Shown here: piece after piece, positions 1-11,697 of the stretch | Layout of the letters: each line of letters begins with the position of its first letter | Position numbering within the stretch: the stretch's first letter is position 1 | Assembly: GCA_020205615.1 (NCBI GenBank) | Contig: CM035153.1 | Location: 83,031,853-83,095,852 of the forward strand | Direction of reading: 5' to 3' | Source of the DNA: Panax quinquefolius | Lineage: Eukaryota; Streptophyta; Magnoliopsida; Apiales; Araliaceae | DNA: 64,000 bases | Translations under genes and position numbers: made by a program | The notes under the pieces: generated by a model | Told to the model about the DNA's origin: nothing | What the model saw: only the letters and a program-made list of their open reading frames with translations | The model's database searches: none

Positions 1-1059
1 CTGAGTGCAAGCACAAAACCCTCGCCCATACAAAGGTTTGTACAACTCAGCCATCACATGAGTCCTCAATTGAAATCCCACCTAACTCTATCTTACTCTT
101 AACAACTTACCATTACCTTGCTCAATATTAATTCCTCGTATCACTCCTCTTGAGTTTATCTCGTACTATTTCATAGTATATAGCATCAAGCTATAATTAT
201 TCAAATATTACAGACCATCTTTCTTTTATAACTTAAATAGATCACGTCGTGATCTTATTCTATAATCATCTCCCTTAAAATTATTTTCTTCACTCGTGAT
301 CGTTTTGTTTTACGATCATCTTTATTTCTTTTTTCATCATTTACGATTTTGTTTATGCTTTTAATCTTCCAGATTTTGTGTAATCATCATTATTCGTTAT
401 CTTGGCTATTGGAGTTAGGGTAACTCCCATTTCTTATCTTTATATCTCTTCAAGATTTTTCTTTGAATCTTCTTGTTTACATAACACTTCATCATTTAAG
501 AATCTCTAACTTTATTTACATTACTCAACATTTCATTCGAGTTCCACATTATCATCATACGTAACCATTTTCTACACTTGGTACACATCAAGTCTCTAAT
601 AGTTTCAATATGTTACGCTGAGTGGTTTCCCACAAACAACCAACAAACTAGGTTCTGAGTTGCTAGTTCATATATACCTCCACTCTATGAAGGAATCGTT
701 TAGCCCAGATACCATACATCAACTATTAAAGAGTACAACTGTACCATGCTTAAATATAACATTTTATTCTTAACTTCTTTATCAATCTCTTCTTATAGAC
801 ATTGTCTATTTATTATCACCTTACATCCTTATTATTGGAGTTGGGTAACCCCACATTCATATTCCTTATAACTCTATGAGATTCTTCTTTGAATCCTCTT
901 ACGCATGGTATAATCCCTTCTTTATAAATTTCGTAAATTACTTCTTATTGTTCAAATTTTATCTGAACATATTCTTTATTATCTTAACCTCTCTTCTCTA
1001 AGGTTATAGCCTAAGGTACTCTTACCTAAGGTTTCTAACCTATCAGCTTTGATACCAAC
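1..1059 (-). mobile_element. 5' leader of a Tekay-like Ty3 element, cut by the window edge
   Basis: Read on the minus strand, this starts with a primer-binding site (1046-1057, complement of TGGTATCAAAGC, an initiator-Met type PBS) two bases from the LTR at 1060. The leader then has the blocks AAACCTTAGG and CCTTAGG, also found after the PBS of element C (18800 onward) and of the Tekay element near 63,350. The segment near position 1-100, with GTATGGGC and TTTCAATTGAGGACT, matches 19,258-19,330 of element C in opposite orientation. No coding region is visible; gag-pol, if present, lies left of the window. Assignment to the Tekay group rests on leader similarity only. Confidence 0.7.
1046..1057 (-). 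other. primer-binding site (initiator Met tRNA type)
   Basis: The minus strand reads TGGTATCAAAGC, two bases from the LTR end at 1060. It fits the usual plant Ty3 PBS complementary to the 3' end of initiator methionine tRNA with one mismatch. It fixes the element's orientation (minus) and the inner LTR boundary. Confidence 0.8.
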
Positions 1060-2509
1060 TGTAATGACCCCAAAATTCATACAATTTAATTCTCGACTTC
1101 GGTCGTTAATAATACATTCATCCTCTAACTTTACATCATTAAATGATAATATAACCATTGAATTTTGCGGAATAATTAAAATTTTCTATTACAAACTATC
1201 CTCGTTCCCAAAACCGTCAACCTTTACATCTAAATATCTCAAAATCATTTTAATACTACATTAGTTTACATCGCAAAACATTATTACAATTCAACATTTA
1301 TACGTTGTTTGGAACCTTAAACATGGTTCAAATAATCATAACTCAGCCAAAGTATATAATTCTTCAAGTATCACATCTGATTCATATCCTTCAAGTAAGA
1401 CATAACTTTACCTTGAATCTTGAACCTGCAAAAGTGGTTATTTGCAAGGTTGAGCTCGACAGCCCAGAAAAATCTAACAGTTTTCATGTATCATGTAGAA
1501 CATAATAACATGCTCAACATATATCTCATAAACATCGGACTAACATAGCATACATGCTATAATTCATATAACAATTATAAAGATTGAGTTCCTTAATCAA
1601 TCAGCATGCTTTAGACAAACAACGTAGTCATAAATTGACTTTAACATTTCATACATTCAACAAATATATATATAACACATCAGGCTCTTTGCAATAAAGA
1701 TTTAAAACAATCAAATTCACATAGCAAATAGGAACTAAAAGACTTGCATTGATCATTGTTTACCAATAACAGTTTAACAGCTTACAGTTATTTGTACTTC
1801 ACGTGCCCTACACAATTATATAATCATTCACATCAACTATTAGTCACATAGTAACGCATAGTAGTTATAATGTAAACTATAATCTACATCCTATAACCCT
1901 TCCTATTAATCAATACACAATGTTCAATTTGATTGTGTTAACTTTAGACTTATAACTCACTATATTTCTTCTTAGTCAAACTCGAAGTTCATTCAAGTGC
2001 TTAAGTCTTGCTACGACTACTTATTGGTTTTACATTAAATCCATTCCATATCTTATAATATTCATTTCAATTGAATGAAAACACTTTTTAAGTTCATTAA
2101 CACTTAGCACGGAGTTTCGATGCTCTTTCGTCACACGATCGATTCGTCTCTCACGTGTGTGCTTAGTATGCTTATACAACTTATCTAATACATCATTTAT
2201 TAATGTTAAGCATCATTATATTTACTAATACTCATGTTTAATAACTTAGGACAACATCTTTTATCGTCTGGAGCACTACATTTGCATATGTGCATTCCCG
2301 ACGCCCTCCGATTGCCTCCTAATACATATCAGTTGCACAAATGACCATTTTGACCCTTGTTACCGACCTCAAATTGAAGAACTTAAAGAACGAAAGTTGT
2401 AGGTCTATTCGTCCTCGTTCCTGATCATCTTGAAACACTACAATCGGAGTTCGTATGAAAATGTTATGGCCATTTTACTACAGGAGGTCAAAACTATCCG
2501 ACCCAGACC

Positions 2510-2672
2510 ACTTTTCCAGCACTAGGGCACGAGACAGTGGTGCTGGGGGGCGAATTTCAGCGCTAGGGCGTGAACTTCAGCACTAGGGCGTGAAATTTTG
2601 GGCTATTTTTGGCGCTGAGGCGCGAAATTCAGAGCTAGGGCGCGAAACTTGGCGCTGAGGCTCCGAATTACA
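2510..2672. repeat. GC-rich degenerate short repeat in the left LTR
   Basis: Six or seven irregular copies of a roughly 20-25 bp motif built around GCGCTAGGGCGYGAA lie in an otherwise AT-rich LTR. Copies vary (CACTAGGGCAC, GCGCTGAGGCGCG, GAGCTAGGGCGCG). The function is unknown; such patches are a common feature of plant Ty3 LTRs. Confidence 0.7.
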
Positions 2673-3209
2673 TAACACCCCAAAACAAAACACAGAACAA
2701 AGCTATGTCTTAATTTCTAACACCAATTAACATGTATAACTTATGCTAATTACACATAAACTTCACCAAGCATACCAATACTAAATTAACACAACTTAAA
2801 CCATAATTCTAGAAAAATTAAATACTGGAATAGCATATTTTTAAAACCAAAAACTCCATTTTGATATTTCTTGACACAGTGAACAGTGTAATCATAATGA
2901 TACACCAATTTGATTCTTTTGAACTAAGTTCTCTGTAATTCTTAACAAACTAACTAATATAGTCACTGTTCAATTTCACACACTAATTGATCATTATAAT
3001 TGCTACTTACATAAGCCCCATAAGAAATACATATACTGTCAAAATTTTCTACTTTTTAACTCTAATTAGCATGCAATTTCCTGTTTATATACAACTAAAA
3101 CATCACCAATCATGAATAATTACCACCATTCATTTGTTTAGCAACAATTCAAAATATGAAATTCACAAAGTATATAAAATTTCGTCGTGAAACACATATA
3201 GGCACACAT

Positions 3210-3212
<3 letters not shown>

Positions 3213-3248
<36 letters not shown>
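3213..3248. repeat. (TA)18 microsatellite
   Basis: Uninterrupted TA dinucleotide run of 36 bp inside the left LTR. Confidence 0.95.
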
Positions 3249-3251
<3 letters not shown>

Positions 3252-4346
3252 CTGAGTTTGTGATCATACCTTTAATTAGCGTGATAATTCCTCGCAATTG
3301 CAGATAATTCTCTCAAATTCTCTCAATCTCCTATCTCAATTCTCTCTGTCAAGCTCTCTTCTCTTCTCTCTTCTCAGTATAGCCAAATACCAAGTTACGT
3401 AGTTTAGCTAGCACTTAAGCGCAAGAAAAAAAAAACTGATAAACGTTAATACTATTACTAATTGCCATATCAGTTACTAACTAACGTATATATATTATAA
3501 ATATATTATATTTATTATTTTAATTTATTTTATTTAAATTCAAAAATTAGAAATCTCAAAAGCCATAAGGCTTTGTTTGGCAAAACCCTTTAAAAATTAA
3601 AGACTGAATATATTTAAGCCTTGTTTGACAAAACTAAATTAAACTCCTTTAATCTATTTTAATAACTCCTTTATCATAAAGTTATTTATCACACTTTATT
3701 TAATTAAGTTTTCATACTTAATTTAATTAATTCTAATAACAATTTATTGAATAAATCATTTAATCATTATAAACTCTCTAACTTAAATATTAAATTAAAT
3801 TAGAATATTATCTCATAATAATTAATTTCCTTAACCCATTAATTATTTATTAAACAAATAATTAACCAAATCAAATCAAACCAAATTAAATAAATATTTA
3901 TTCAACAATAAACAAATATTTATTCAACAATAAACAAATATTTATTCAAAAATAAACACATCCATTAAATATTTATATAATTCAATAAATATTTATAATT
4001 AAAATTAAAATTCTAGATTGTTACATTAACCATATTGTAATAAGAATATCAATTATTAAATTCTTATTTTAATAACTTATGAAAATTTAAGTTGACACAC
4101 TTACCATACTGAAATACAATTATATAATATTGTATTATTATTCAAATCCTTGTTCAAAATCCAAATTAGGATTTTGAACACTATCCATCTTAGCTTTCAT
4201 TCTTAGTCAACTTATAATAATTAAATTGACTAACATTCTTAATTCATATCTCATACGTTCAAAATATTACGGATACCAATAATTATAATAAGTAATAAAA
4301 AAATCATTCATAATAATATAGTCGTTTAAAATCTCCGGTCCTTACA

Positions 4347-6920
4347 ACAGAACTGATGGTATATCAGCACCAAGTAACTCAACAGCTAATCAGTCAAGGG
4401 AAAACCAATCTCTTTCCCATTATAACAAGGGATCAGCAACGATTCCAATAAAATGAAACGTGGGAAGAAAAACTTGCAAGGAAAGCTAGAACCCAGGCTC
4501 GTCGAGAGTATGCAGACAAAAGAAAGTTCACTCCTTTGGGTCAACTGATTGAGGAGATCCTACAGATGTTGATCAATGAAAGGAAGATCATAGAACTTTT
4601 ACCCCTAATCAATCCCCGTTCCAAGAGGTTTGATGATACTGGGATATGTCAATGCCACTCCAACACTATTGGCCATGACACAAAATGTTGTTGGGCGCTT
4701 CGTCACCTAATCCAGAATATGATTGATAGCGGTGACCTACAAATTGTAAATAGTGGTAATACCTTGCCTAAAGAAAATGAGATATTTTCTCCTGGAACAC
4801 AAAGATGGAGGAATGTTATAACGGTCATATCCACTAAAGGAGACTTGCCTGTAGCACGTATAGTAATTCAGGGAATGGGGGATAAAAAATAAAAGAAACT
4901 TATAAAGATAGCCGCAATAGAACCACTGATGTTGCCATATATACCCCAATATCCAGTAACCAGCCTGAAGAATGTCCTGTCGAATTATGGGAAAAGCGAT
5001 GGATCAATCTCAGACTGCACTGCTATCCTGCCTAAGGATAATCATTATTCCTACCTCGGAGGATAATAAAGTCAGTTACTAAAACCAAGGGTAGAGTGCC
5101 CAAGGAAAAATTGAAGAAATCCTCAGCAAAATGGGGCATAATGAAGCCAATGTAGTGAAAATATTACAAGATGCACCTCGACAGATATCCATTTTTGATT
5201 TGCTATTATCCTCAAAAGATCATCGTAAAATCTAATTGCAACTACTGGAAGAAGCGCATTTGTCAAAGGTAGTGGATATAGAAAAGTTCCATCACTAGAT
5301 AGATCACATTTTTAATAGCAATGTGATATCTTTCACTGATGATGACATACAAACAGAAGGGACTTGTCATTGCAAGTCATTGCATATAGTAGTGATATCC
5401 TCTAGATATATGATAGGAGGTGTGTTGATAAATGGATGATCTTCCCTGAACATTTGTTCCTATGACAGCTTAGAAAGAATGATGATCAATCCAAATTGAA
5501 TCTGGAGCAGTCATATAGTCATAAAAGCCTTCAATGGGTCTCAACGTGATGCTGTAGGAGTAATCAAACTTCCAGTTGAGATTAATCCTCATACTTTCTA
5601 CATATCCTTCTAGATGTTGAACATCACCACGAGATACAACTATTGGGAAGACCGTGGATCCATATGGCAAGAGTAGTTTCATCCACTCTTCATCAGTAGG
5701 TCAAGTACATCATCAATGGCAATCCAGTAATTATTAATGCCGAGCTAGAATATCATGTCTATGTACTAGGGGATATGCCTTTGATAATCCTCAATGAGGG
5801 AGTTGAGCCTACAAGTTTTCAAGCCTTCGAAGTGAGCAAAACTCATTATCAACCTATTGGGGTCCCAGCCCTTAAAACTAAGAATTTCTTCCAAAGTAAT
5901 GTATGTCAGTTAAGAAATGATATCCTTGGGTTTCTGTCCCAGCAAAGGGCTAAGGAAAAGTTAACAAGGATTTAGAAATCCAGTTCAGATACCTAGTCAG
6001 ACAAGAAAGGCTAGATTAGACTATTCTTATGGATTAAATCACAAGAACTTGCACAAGCATCAACCAGTTTATGTATCCACCATTCTGCTACCAAATCTCA
6101 CGAATGCCGAATTTGGGAAACCAATGAGGAAAGTCCCTGCTTCTATGTTAGGTATGCTGATTCCTAAGGTTAATCCGGTTAGTGAGAAATAAATTCAGAT
6201 TCTTGTTAAGGAAAACAAAGAAATTAATGAAAGGTTCCTACAAGAAGTGCAAGACATATTTGCAAAAATGTGTTTTCAGGCACATACTGAAGGTATAAAT
6301 GATGATATCCAAGATGATGACTATTCAGAAGATCAATCCATAATCCCTTGCATAAACAGGGCTAAGGAGAATGTTCCAAAGAAAAGCACTGACCCTGATG
6401 TGAATTCAGTTCTAGTCATCATCAAAGAGGACGTGGATATCAACAACCCCTTTATTACAGTTGTCAACAAAGATCTGACCTTGGACAACTGGAGCAACAC
6501 TCTTTGCTTCAGTTATAAAGGGTAAAAGGGCAGAGAGTCCATCTGCCCTAAAGTGTAGATATTATTTACTGCTTACTTTTGTTGCATAGTTCTAGCAGTT
6601 ACTTTTATTATGCTTTTACTAATGCTTTGTATGATTAAACAGTTTCATATATTAAGTGAAAGCATTTTCTTTTTAAGACTCTAGGCTTTGATTTATTTAG
6701 TCTTGCTAATGAATTAGGAAGTCTCAACTGTGACTACGACATTGATGTAGAGTTGGACTTTGACTTGATGGGGATTAATCAAGAGGAGATAGATGACTAT
6801 GAGGTTCCTGAGGAGATCAAAGAATGGGTCAAAGATAAACCCAAACCAAACCTCGATCAAACCATCACCGTCCATATCAAAACCTCAGAAAATCTTAAAG
6901 AAATCCAAATAGGTAATAAC
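4347..6920 (+). pseudogene. Tat-lineage Ty3 polyprotein: gag C-terminus, protease and linker (broken)
   Basis: Oldest layer of the nest. 4536-4892 is open and holds a Tat-type gag C-terminal knuckle (C-x-C-H-x7-H-x4-C pattern, CQCHSNTIGHDTKCC, then ALRHLIQNMIDSGDL), the region that in this lineage precedes the protease. From about 5,100 the reading frame carries Tat protease-flank blocks (ISIFDLLLSSKDH, EKFHH, ISFTDDD) interrupted by several stops. The active-site stretch near 5421-5445 reads VLING, stop, SSLN, so the catalytic aspartate is missing. 5775-6525 and 6670-6920 keep the acidic linker that leads to RT. The 5' LTR and gag N-terminus are missing, cut off at 4347 by the left LTR. The frame continues at 9878 after the solo LTR. 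Confidence 0.8.
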
Positions 6921-7229
6921 TGTTTAGAATAAGCATGTGAAGAATATTCCTATTTATGTATGATTTGATTACAATATAAGTGAATGAATATGCAAGTATG
7001 CTTGCATTAAGAAAAGTTGTAAAGTCCTTTATTAGATAATAGGAACATATGTACAAGGACTTAGAATGAATTGATCAAATATGTTAGGTTGATCCTACAT
7101 AAGCAAAATAGCTTTGTAAATTCCTTAAAAAGAAATGATGTACAAGGACTATAAATATAGAAAGATCAAGCTTGTTAGGTTGATCTTATAATGTAATAGA
7201 TAGGCTTGTCTGATCGTCGAGCACTGCAC

Positions 7230-8395
7230 CAGAAATCGTAGTCTGCCAGGAGAGTCGAGGAAAACTCGAGAAATATCAAGGCTGAATCGTAGTCTGCAAG
7301 ATAGTAGATCTTAGAGTTCGTAGACTGCCAGGAGAGACGAGGAAGGATCGTAGTGTGATGAGAATAAATTTCTCGGATCCGTAGTCTGCTGAGGAAGTCA
7401 TGTTCAGAATCGTAGAGACAGCTTGTCTACGAGCCGATCAAGCATTTGCCGAAGCCAAGTCAAGAATCATAGACCACACTCGGAGTTGTAGAGTCTACTA
7501 ATCACATCAGAGGAAGAGATCGTAGTCGAGCAAGATCAGATGAAGATAACAAGCATAAAGATAGAAATCATAGAGTATCAAGATCTGTAATCGGAGTCGT
7601 AGTGTCTGCAAAACCAAAGCTGAATCGTAGAGTGCAGAAGTAAGGCTTCAAAAGAGGTGCTCACAACGCCAAGGCAGAATCGTAGAGTAAACACGATTCT
7701 CAACAAACGAGCACTCCTAGAATGTCCAAGGTATGAAGCCTCTGGTCTAAGCTGCAAAGGTACATTCCACCTGAAGGAAACTAGAGAGCAATCAACGAAT
7801 GGCTTGCAAGCTAACAGAATATCTAAGCACCAATCCAATCAACATCCATATTAAGTTGTGAAGCCATTCAAGATGAAGTCTTGCACAAGTTGATCAAAAG
7901 AAGACTTCTGTAAAAGTAACTGACTAAAGAAAGTTAGCAAGTGCAGTAGCTGTCAAGAGAATAGAAGACAACGATCTTGGGATTAACCAAGATCGTAGTG
8001 TTTTCCAAACAAAGCAGGAATTGATGAAGTATACACAGAGATACTGGTCAGCTTATGAAGAACAATGCTAAAGTGATTAAGCATTGGGTCAGTCCATTGA
8101 TGATAAGTGAACGGGAGATCACAAGGAGAAAGTGAGTTGGGCATGCCACAAATCTGAAGTGTATTGCTATTCAGAAGAGGCCAGAAGAAGGAGTCAAGCT
8201 ATCAGTTCCTGAGATCAGTTGAAGCAAACAGAAGTGTTAAAGCACTGTACAAGAGAAGGAAGAGGTGTTCTACATTGAAGATCTGATAAACACTCTTTAG
8301 GATCATAGTGTTGTCTCAACTCGTCAATGAGCAACATTCAACAAGACACACTACGATCAGGTCTAAGAAAATCTGCATCAAAATCGTAGAGTTCA
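7230..8395 (+). promoter_or_regulatory. dispersed TCGTAG motif array in the Sirevirus solo LTR
   Basis: About 15 copies of a short motif of the form RATCGTAGWST (variants AATCGTAGTCTGC, GATCGTAGTGTG, AATCGTAGAGT, GTCGTAGTGTCTGC) at irregular spacing, densest at 7230-7690 and sparser to 8390. The inverted LTR at 50112-53113 has a matching set of CTACGA motifs. Conservation in two diverged copies suggests a cis-acting role such as transcription or packaging, but this is inference. Confidence 0.5.
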
Positions 8396-8920
8396 GTCAT
8401 CTAAAGATTGAAGCATTGGCAACGGTTCAATCTGAAGACTGATATTCGAATATTGCTTATTGAGAGCATTGATGCAAAAGGACAGCTCATGACATTCTAA
8501 TCGAGAAGTTAGAAAGAAGAAATAAAGTTAAATACTTGCCCGAGACATCAAAGTGACATCTCTGACGGGGTAGGTGAAACAGTAGACTGCAGTGTAAGAA
8601 AGTCATAAAGGGGATGTCATGTCACATCTGCAGTCTACACCAAATAACTTGAGATCTGCGAAGAAATTCAAATAGCTTTCAACGACTACATCCAAATGGG
8701 AAGATTGGAAAGTAGTATATATAAGCTAGAGCTTCAAAGATCAAGGGTTGTTGATGTTGCTAAAGTTACAGAATCATTGAGTTGTTGGAATGCTATTGTT
8801 GACTCTATGAGTTCCACCAGAGCTAAACAGAACAAGTCTTAGTGACAGTGAGACTACAAAGGTGGAAATGAAGAAGCCTTAAAGAAGGATTCGAACAGAC
8901 TAAAGCTTCACTAAACAAAG

Positions 8921-9148
8921 ATGAGAATGCTACTGAAGATGGCAGCTAAGCTGAGAGCCAAGAAGGCTAAGAAGATAGAATTCATAAACGTGGCAGAGCA
9001 TAAAGAAGATCCAGAGAGCCACTCTACGAATCACCATGAACCGAAAGCTGAAACAAAACAAGTGCAGAATCATGTCTGCAAACCAGTCAAGAAGGGTTTA
9101 GGGAATGCTAAATTCCAGACGAAGTCTACTAAAAGCTCAAATAATTAG
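8921..9148 (+). CDS. small ORF within the Sirevirus LTR (75 aa, unknown)
   Basis: Predicted 75-aa basic protein, MRMLLKMAAKLRAKKAKK at its start. A homologous frame with the same MRM start exists in the inverted LTR (50884-51081, 65 aa), and blocks HSTNHHEPKA / HSMNHHEPKA and QVQNHVCK / QVHNHVCK are shared. I recognise no domain. It could be a short leader or alternative gag-like ORF, or simply old coding sequence captured by the LTR. Expression is not shown. Confidence 0.35.
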   Translation: MRMLLKMAAKLRAKKAKKIEFINVAEHKEDPESHSTNHHEPKAETKQVQNHVCKPVKKGLGNAKFQTKSTKSSNN

Positions 9149-9877
9149 CAAACCCAAATGGTGATGCTGCACAACTGACATCGGATGAAGATTAGCAGAA
9201 CATAATGAAGATCAACTGCATCAAAGAAGATGTGGTCCAGACTCGAAGCAGAATGCAATGAGGACCACGCCAAGCTGCTAAGTACATAAGATGTTCAAGC
9301 TTAAAGTTATCTTAGCAGCTCAATACCAACAACAACAACAACGACAACAATAACAAGTAGCCAGGGCCTGAGGTGTCCTTGTCCGGAGGGACTAAATAAA
9401 GTTCCAAGCCTACTGTGCTTGAAGAGTTCTTAGTGAACTAAAGTTCCAAGGCTGCTGGCCTTGAAAGAATCTTAGTGATTCAAGGTGCTGCCCTTCCTTA
9501 GTGGAAATCTTGCTAGTTAAAAGCAGAAGAGTGGATTAGGAGCTTGAGTCTTTGAACCACTTAAAACTCCTTGTGTAATTTACTTTCTATCATTTACTTA
9601 CTGTCATTTACATGTATCTAACTGCTATAATTGCTATGTATGTATTAACTGCTTACTACTAAACTAACTCTACGAATAATGTATGTATGTTCATGATTAT
9701 ATCAATGAAGGGGATCTTTTACTTATTTCTTTGTGCTTGAAAAGATTCTTATGTTTGTCATATGCTAAGTCATTAGAAATACAAAATAAATGAGAAAAGT
9801 ATTTGAAATTAAAAAGGATCTATTCAACCCCCCCCCCTTCTAGATCTATTATGTGCCTACTCGAAACTAACAATAAC

Positions 9878-10167
9878 CTCACCCTAACCCAAATAAAAGA
9901 CATGATTGACCTCCTAGCTCAGTTTAAGGATTTATTTGCATGGTCACACAAAGACATGATCAACTCTTCTACTGATATTGTCATTCATCGACTGCTCATT
10001 AAAGAAGGGTTCAAACTAGTCAAATAGAAACTCAGGAGAATGAAGTCTAAGTGGAGCCTGAAAGTTAAAGAAGAAGTGGTCAAGCAATTAAAAGTAATCA
10101 TTATTATGGTGTCAACCTACCCTGAATGGCTGTCCAATATAGTTCATGAGCTTAAGCCCGGAGGGAA
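9878..10167 (+). pseudogene. Tat-lineage RT N-terminal region (broken)
   Basis: Continuation of the Tat polyprotein after the solo LTR. Recognisable blocks are LLAQFKDLFAWSHKDM, then TDIVIHRLLIKEG, an in-frame stop at about 10025, and LKVKEEVVKQLKV with STYPEWLSNIVHELKPGG. These match the start of Ty3 RT up to just before the DYR-x-LN block. It stops exactly at the CACTA element; the frame resumes at 14551 if one GAA copy of the target duplication is counted. Confidence 0.85.
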
Positions 10168-10708
10168 CACTACAAAAAATAGTCATTGCCGATGGCCACG
10201 CCCGTCGCCCCACAGGTCGTCGCCCCTAGTTCCCGTCGCCAGCCGTCGGCATCATTGTCATTGGCGACGGGTGTCATTGGCGATCGCACATCGTCAATGG
10301 CGAAAACTATAGTGACGACGAGTCCGTCGGTAAAGACTCCATAAAGTTTTTGGGGGAAAACCTCATTCCCGACAAAGCATGGTAGTCAAGAATGCCCTTA
10401 ACTTCGTGATCGTCCGCTATATGTCATCAAGCATTTACAATGCGCGCCATTACCCCCGCTTAAATGACTATATATATTTTCAATTTTTTTTTATAATTTC
10501 AAAATTTCCCTGTTCATTTACAAATATAAACGTACACCTGTTCTAAAGTAATAACAACCATCAAATAACAAGCAAATATCATACAATTCACTATTGAAAT
10601 AGTAATCCAAATCAAATATATAGATCAAAAATATAATGGCCATCTGTACAACTCAAAAACTATACAAGTACATACATGAAACTCAGGACATAACATAAAT
10701 TAAACTAA
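10168..10708. other. CACTA left terminal and subterminal region
   Basis: Terminal inverted repeat (10168-10181) followed by about 170 bp of GC-rich subterminal repeats containing CGTCGCC, GCCGTCGGC and GGCGACGGG in both orientations, then AT-rich filler to 10708. No gene is visible. Repeated subterminal motifs are the known binding sites of the CACTA accessory transposase; here that is inferred from pattern only. Confidence 0.75.
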
Positions 10709-10900
10709 CTATAACCCATCGCCTGTATCCATGTCATCGGCTCGGCGGTCATCACCCTGTACTAGAGGAGGCTGCTCGTCATCAACTCGACGGTCATCGC
10801 CTTGTACTAGAGGAGGCTGCTCGTCATCAGCTCGGCGGTCATCACCAGTGCCTCCACCTCCACCTCCACCTCCACGAGTCTCGTCAACAAGACCCTTCAA
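10709..10900 (-). CDS. possible last exon of the CACTA gene, 15-residue repeats
   Basis: Minus-strand 63-aa frame with a Gly8 run and two and a half copies of the 15-residue unit DDEQPPLVQGDDRRA/V (a 45-bp DNA tandem repeat, about 10731-10850), ending at a stop at 10709. A possible splice acceptor (pyrimidine/AT-rich tract ending in AG) precedes it near 10900. Acidic, proline-rich tails of this kind can close CACTA proteins, but I do not recognise a family. It is equally possible that it is only a coding-looking minisatellite. Confidence 0.35.
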   Translation of the reverse strand: MKGLVDETRGGGGGGGGTGDDRRADDEQPPLVQGDDRRVDDEQPPLVQGDDRRADDMDTGDGL

Positions 10901-10959
10901 AATTAAAATATTAATAACAAAGTCAAAATGAAAACATGTTTACATTATTTTAGTTTATG

Positions 10960-11697
10960 TTCTTCAAGTTTGGCGGACGGGACTCAAACTCGGGCTCCAT
11001 ATATTGGAATCGAGTCCCGTCAGTTGTAATGCGTGTCTATTGCCTATGAGGTGCTATTGTCTGTGTTTGCGTGTCATTTGGATGACTGATGCGTGTTTTG
11101 GTCTATTTTTCGACTATTTTTCTAAGTTTTCTCAAGTTAGACGGATGAGACTCGAACTCGGGCTCCGTATATCGGAATCGAGTCCCATTAGTTTTAACGC
11201 GTGTCTGTTGCCTATGTGGTGCTATTGCCTGTGTTTGCGTGTCAACTAGACGACTGGGGTGTGTTTTGGTCTCTTTTTTGACAATTTTTATAAGTTTTCT
11301 CAAGTTAGGCGGATGGGACTTGAACTCGGGCTCCGTATAACAGAATCGAGTCTCGTCAGTTGTAACGCATGTCTATTGCCTATGCGATGCTATTACCTAT
11401 GTTTACGTGTCCACTAGACGAACGAGGCGGGTTTTGGTCTCTTTTTTGACTATTTTTCTAAGTTTTCTCAAGTTAGGCGGACGGGACTCGAACTCGGGCT
11501 CCGTATATCGGAATCGAGTCCTATCAGTTGTAACACATGTCTATTGCCTATGTGGTGCTATTGCCTATGTTTGCATGTCATTTGGACGACCGGGGCATGT
11601 TTTGGTCTCTTTTTTGACTATTTTTCTAAGTTTTCTCAAGTTAGTCGGACGAGACTCGAACTTGGGCTCAGTATATCAGAATCGAGTCCCATCACAA
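10960..11697. repeat. 168-bp satellite array (about 4.4 copies) inside the CACTA element
   Basis: The block GGCGGACGGGACTCGAAC recurs at 10972, 11140, 11308, 11476 and 11644, an exact period of 168 bp. Each unit contains a core of the type TATCGGAATCGAGTCCC, then TAACGCGTGTCTATTGCC and TGGTGCTAT. The same core and order occur in the 167-bp array at 44235-46339. The short ORFs seen here on both strands repeat once per unit and are products of the repeat. Confidence 0.95.

Larger units (their letters stand above)
1060..4346 (-). mobile_element. 5' LTR of the left-edge Ty3 element
   Basis: A 3,287-bp LTR. On the minus strand it begins TGTAAGGACCGG and ends GGTCATTACA, so its ends form a short imperfect inverted repeat as LTRs do. 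The PBS adjoins the left end; on the right it meets Tat gag sequence at 4347, where the target duplication should start (ACAGA, 4347-4351); the partner copy is outside the window. The LTR holds a GC-rich motif cluster (2510-2670), a TA microsatellite (3213-3248) and long AT-rich blocks. No ORF in it looks real. The 5' position is inferred from the PBS. Confidence 0.75.
6921..9872 (+). mobile_element. solo LTR of a Sirevirus-type (Maximus/SIRE-like) Ty1/copia element
   Basis: 2,952 bp, starting TGTTTAGAATAAG and ending CGAAACTAACA. It is flanked by the perfect 5-bp target duplication ATAAC (6916-6920 and 9873-9877), and the interrupted Tat polyprotein resumes on the far side, so this is a solo LTR left by LTR-LTR recombination. 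The same LTR lies inverted at 50112-53113, where a Sirevirus-like PPT and env-like ORF adjoin it. The C-rich run and TTCTAGATCTATT near the end (9830-9850) resemble the 3' end of Sirevirus LTRs. It contains a dispersed TCGTAG motif array (7230-8390) and a small ORF (8921-9148). Confidence 0.85.

Noticed and set aside
7578..7854. Overlapping ORFs on both strands in the Sirevirus LTR
   Set aside because: They are not kept in the second LTR copy as a frame, apart from a chance plus-strand frame at 52183-52401, and both overlap the TCGTAG motif array.
10731..10931. Plus-strand Arg/Ser/Pro-rich ORF of 66 aa
   Set aside because: It lies over the 45-bp minisatellite and poly-C run; no conserved domain, and the opposite strand fits the direction of the CACTA gene better.
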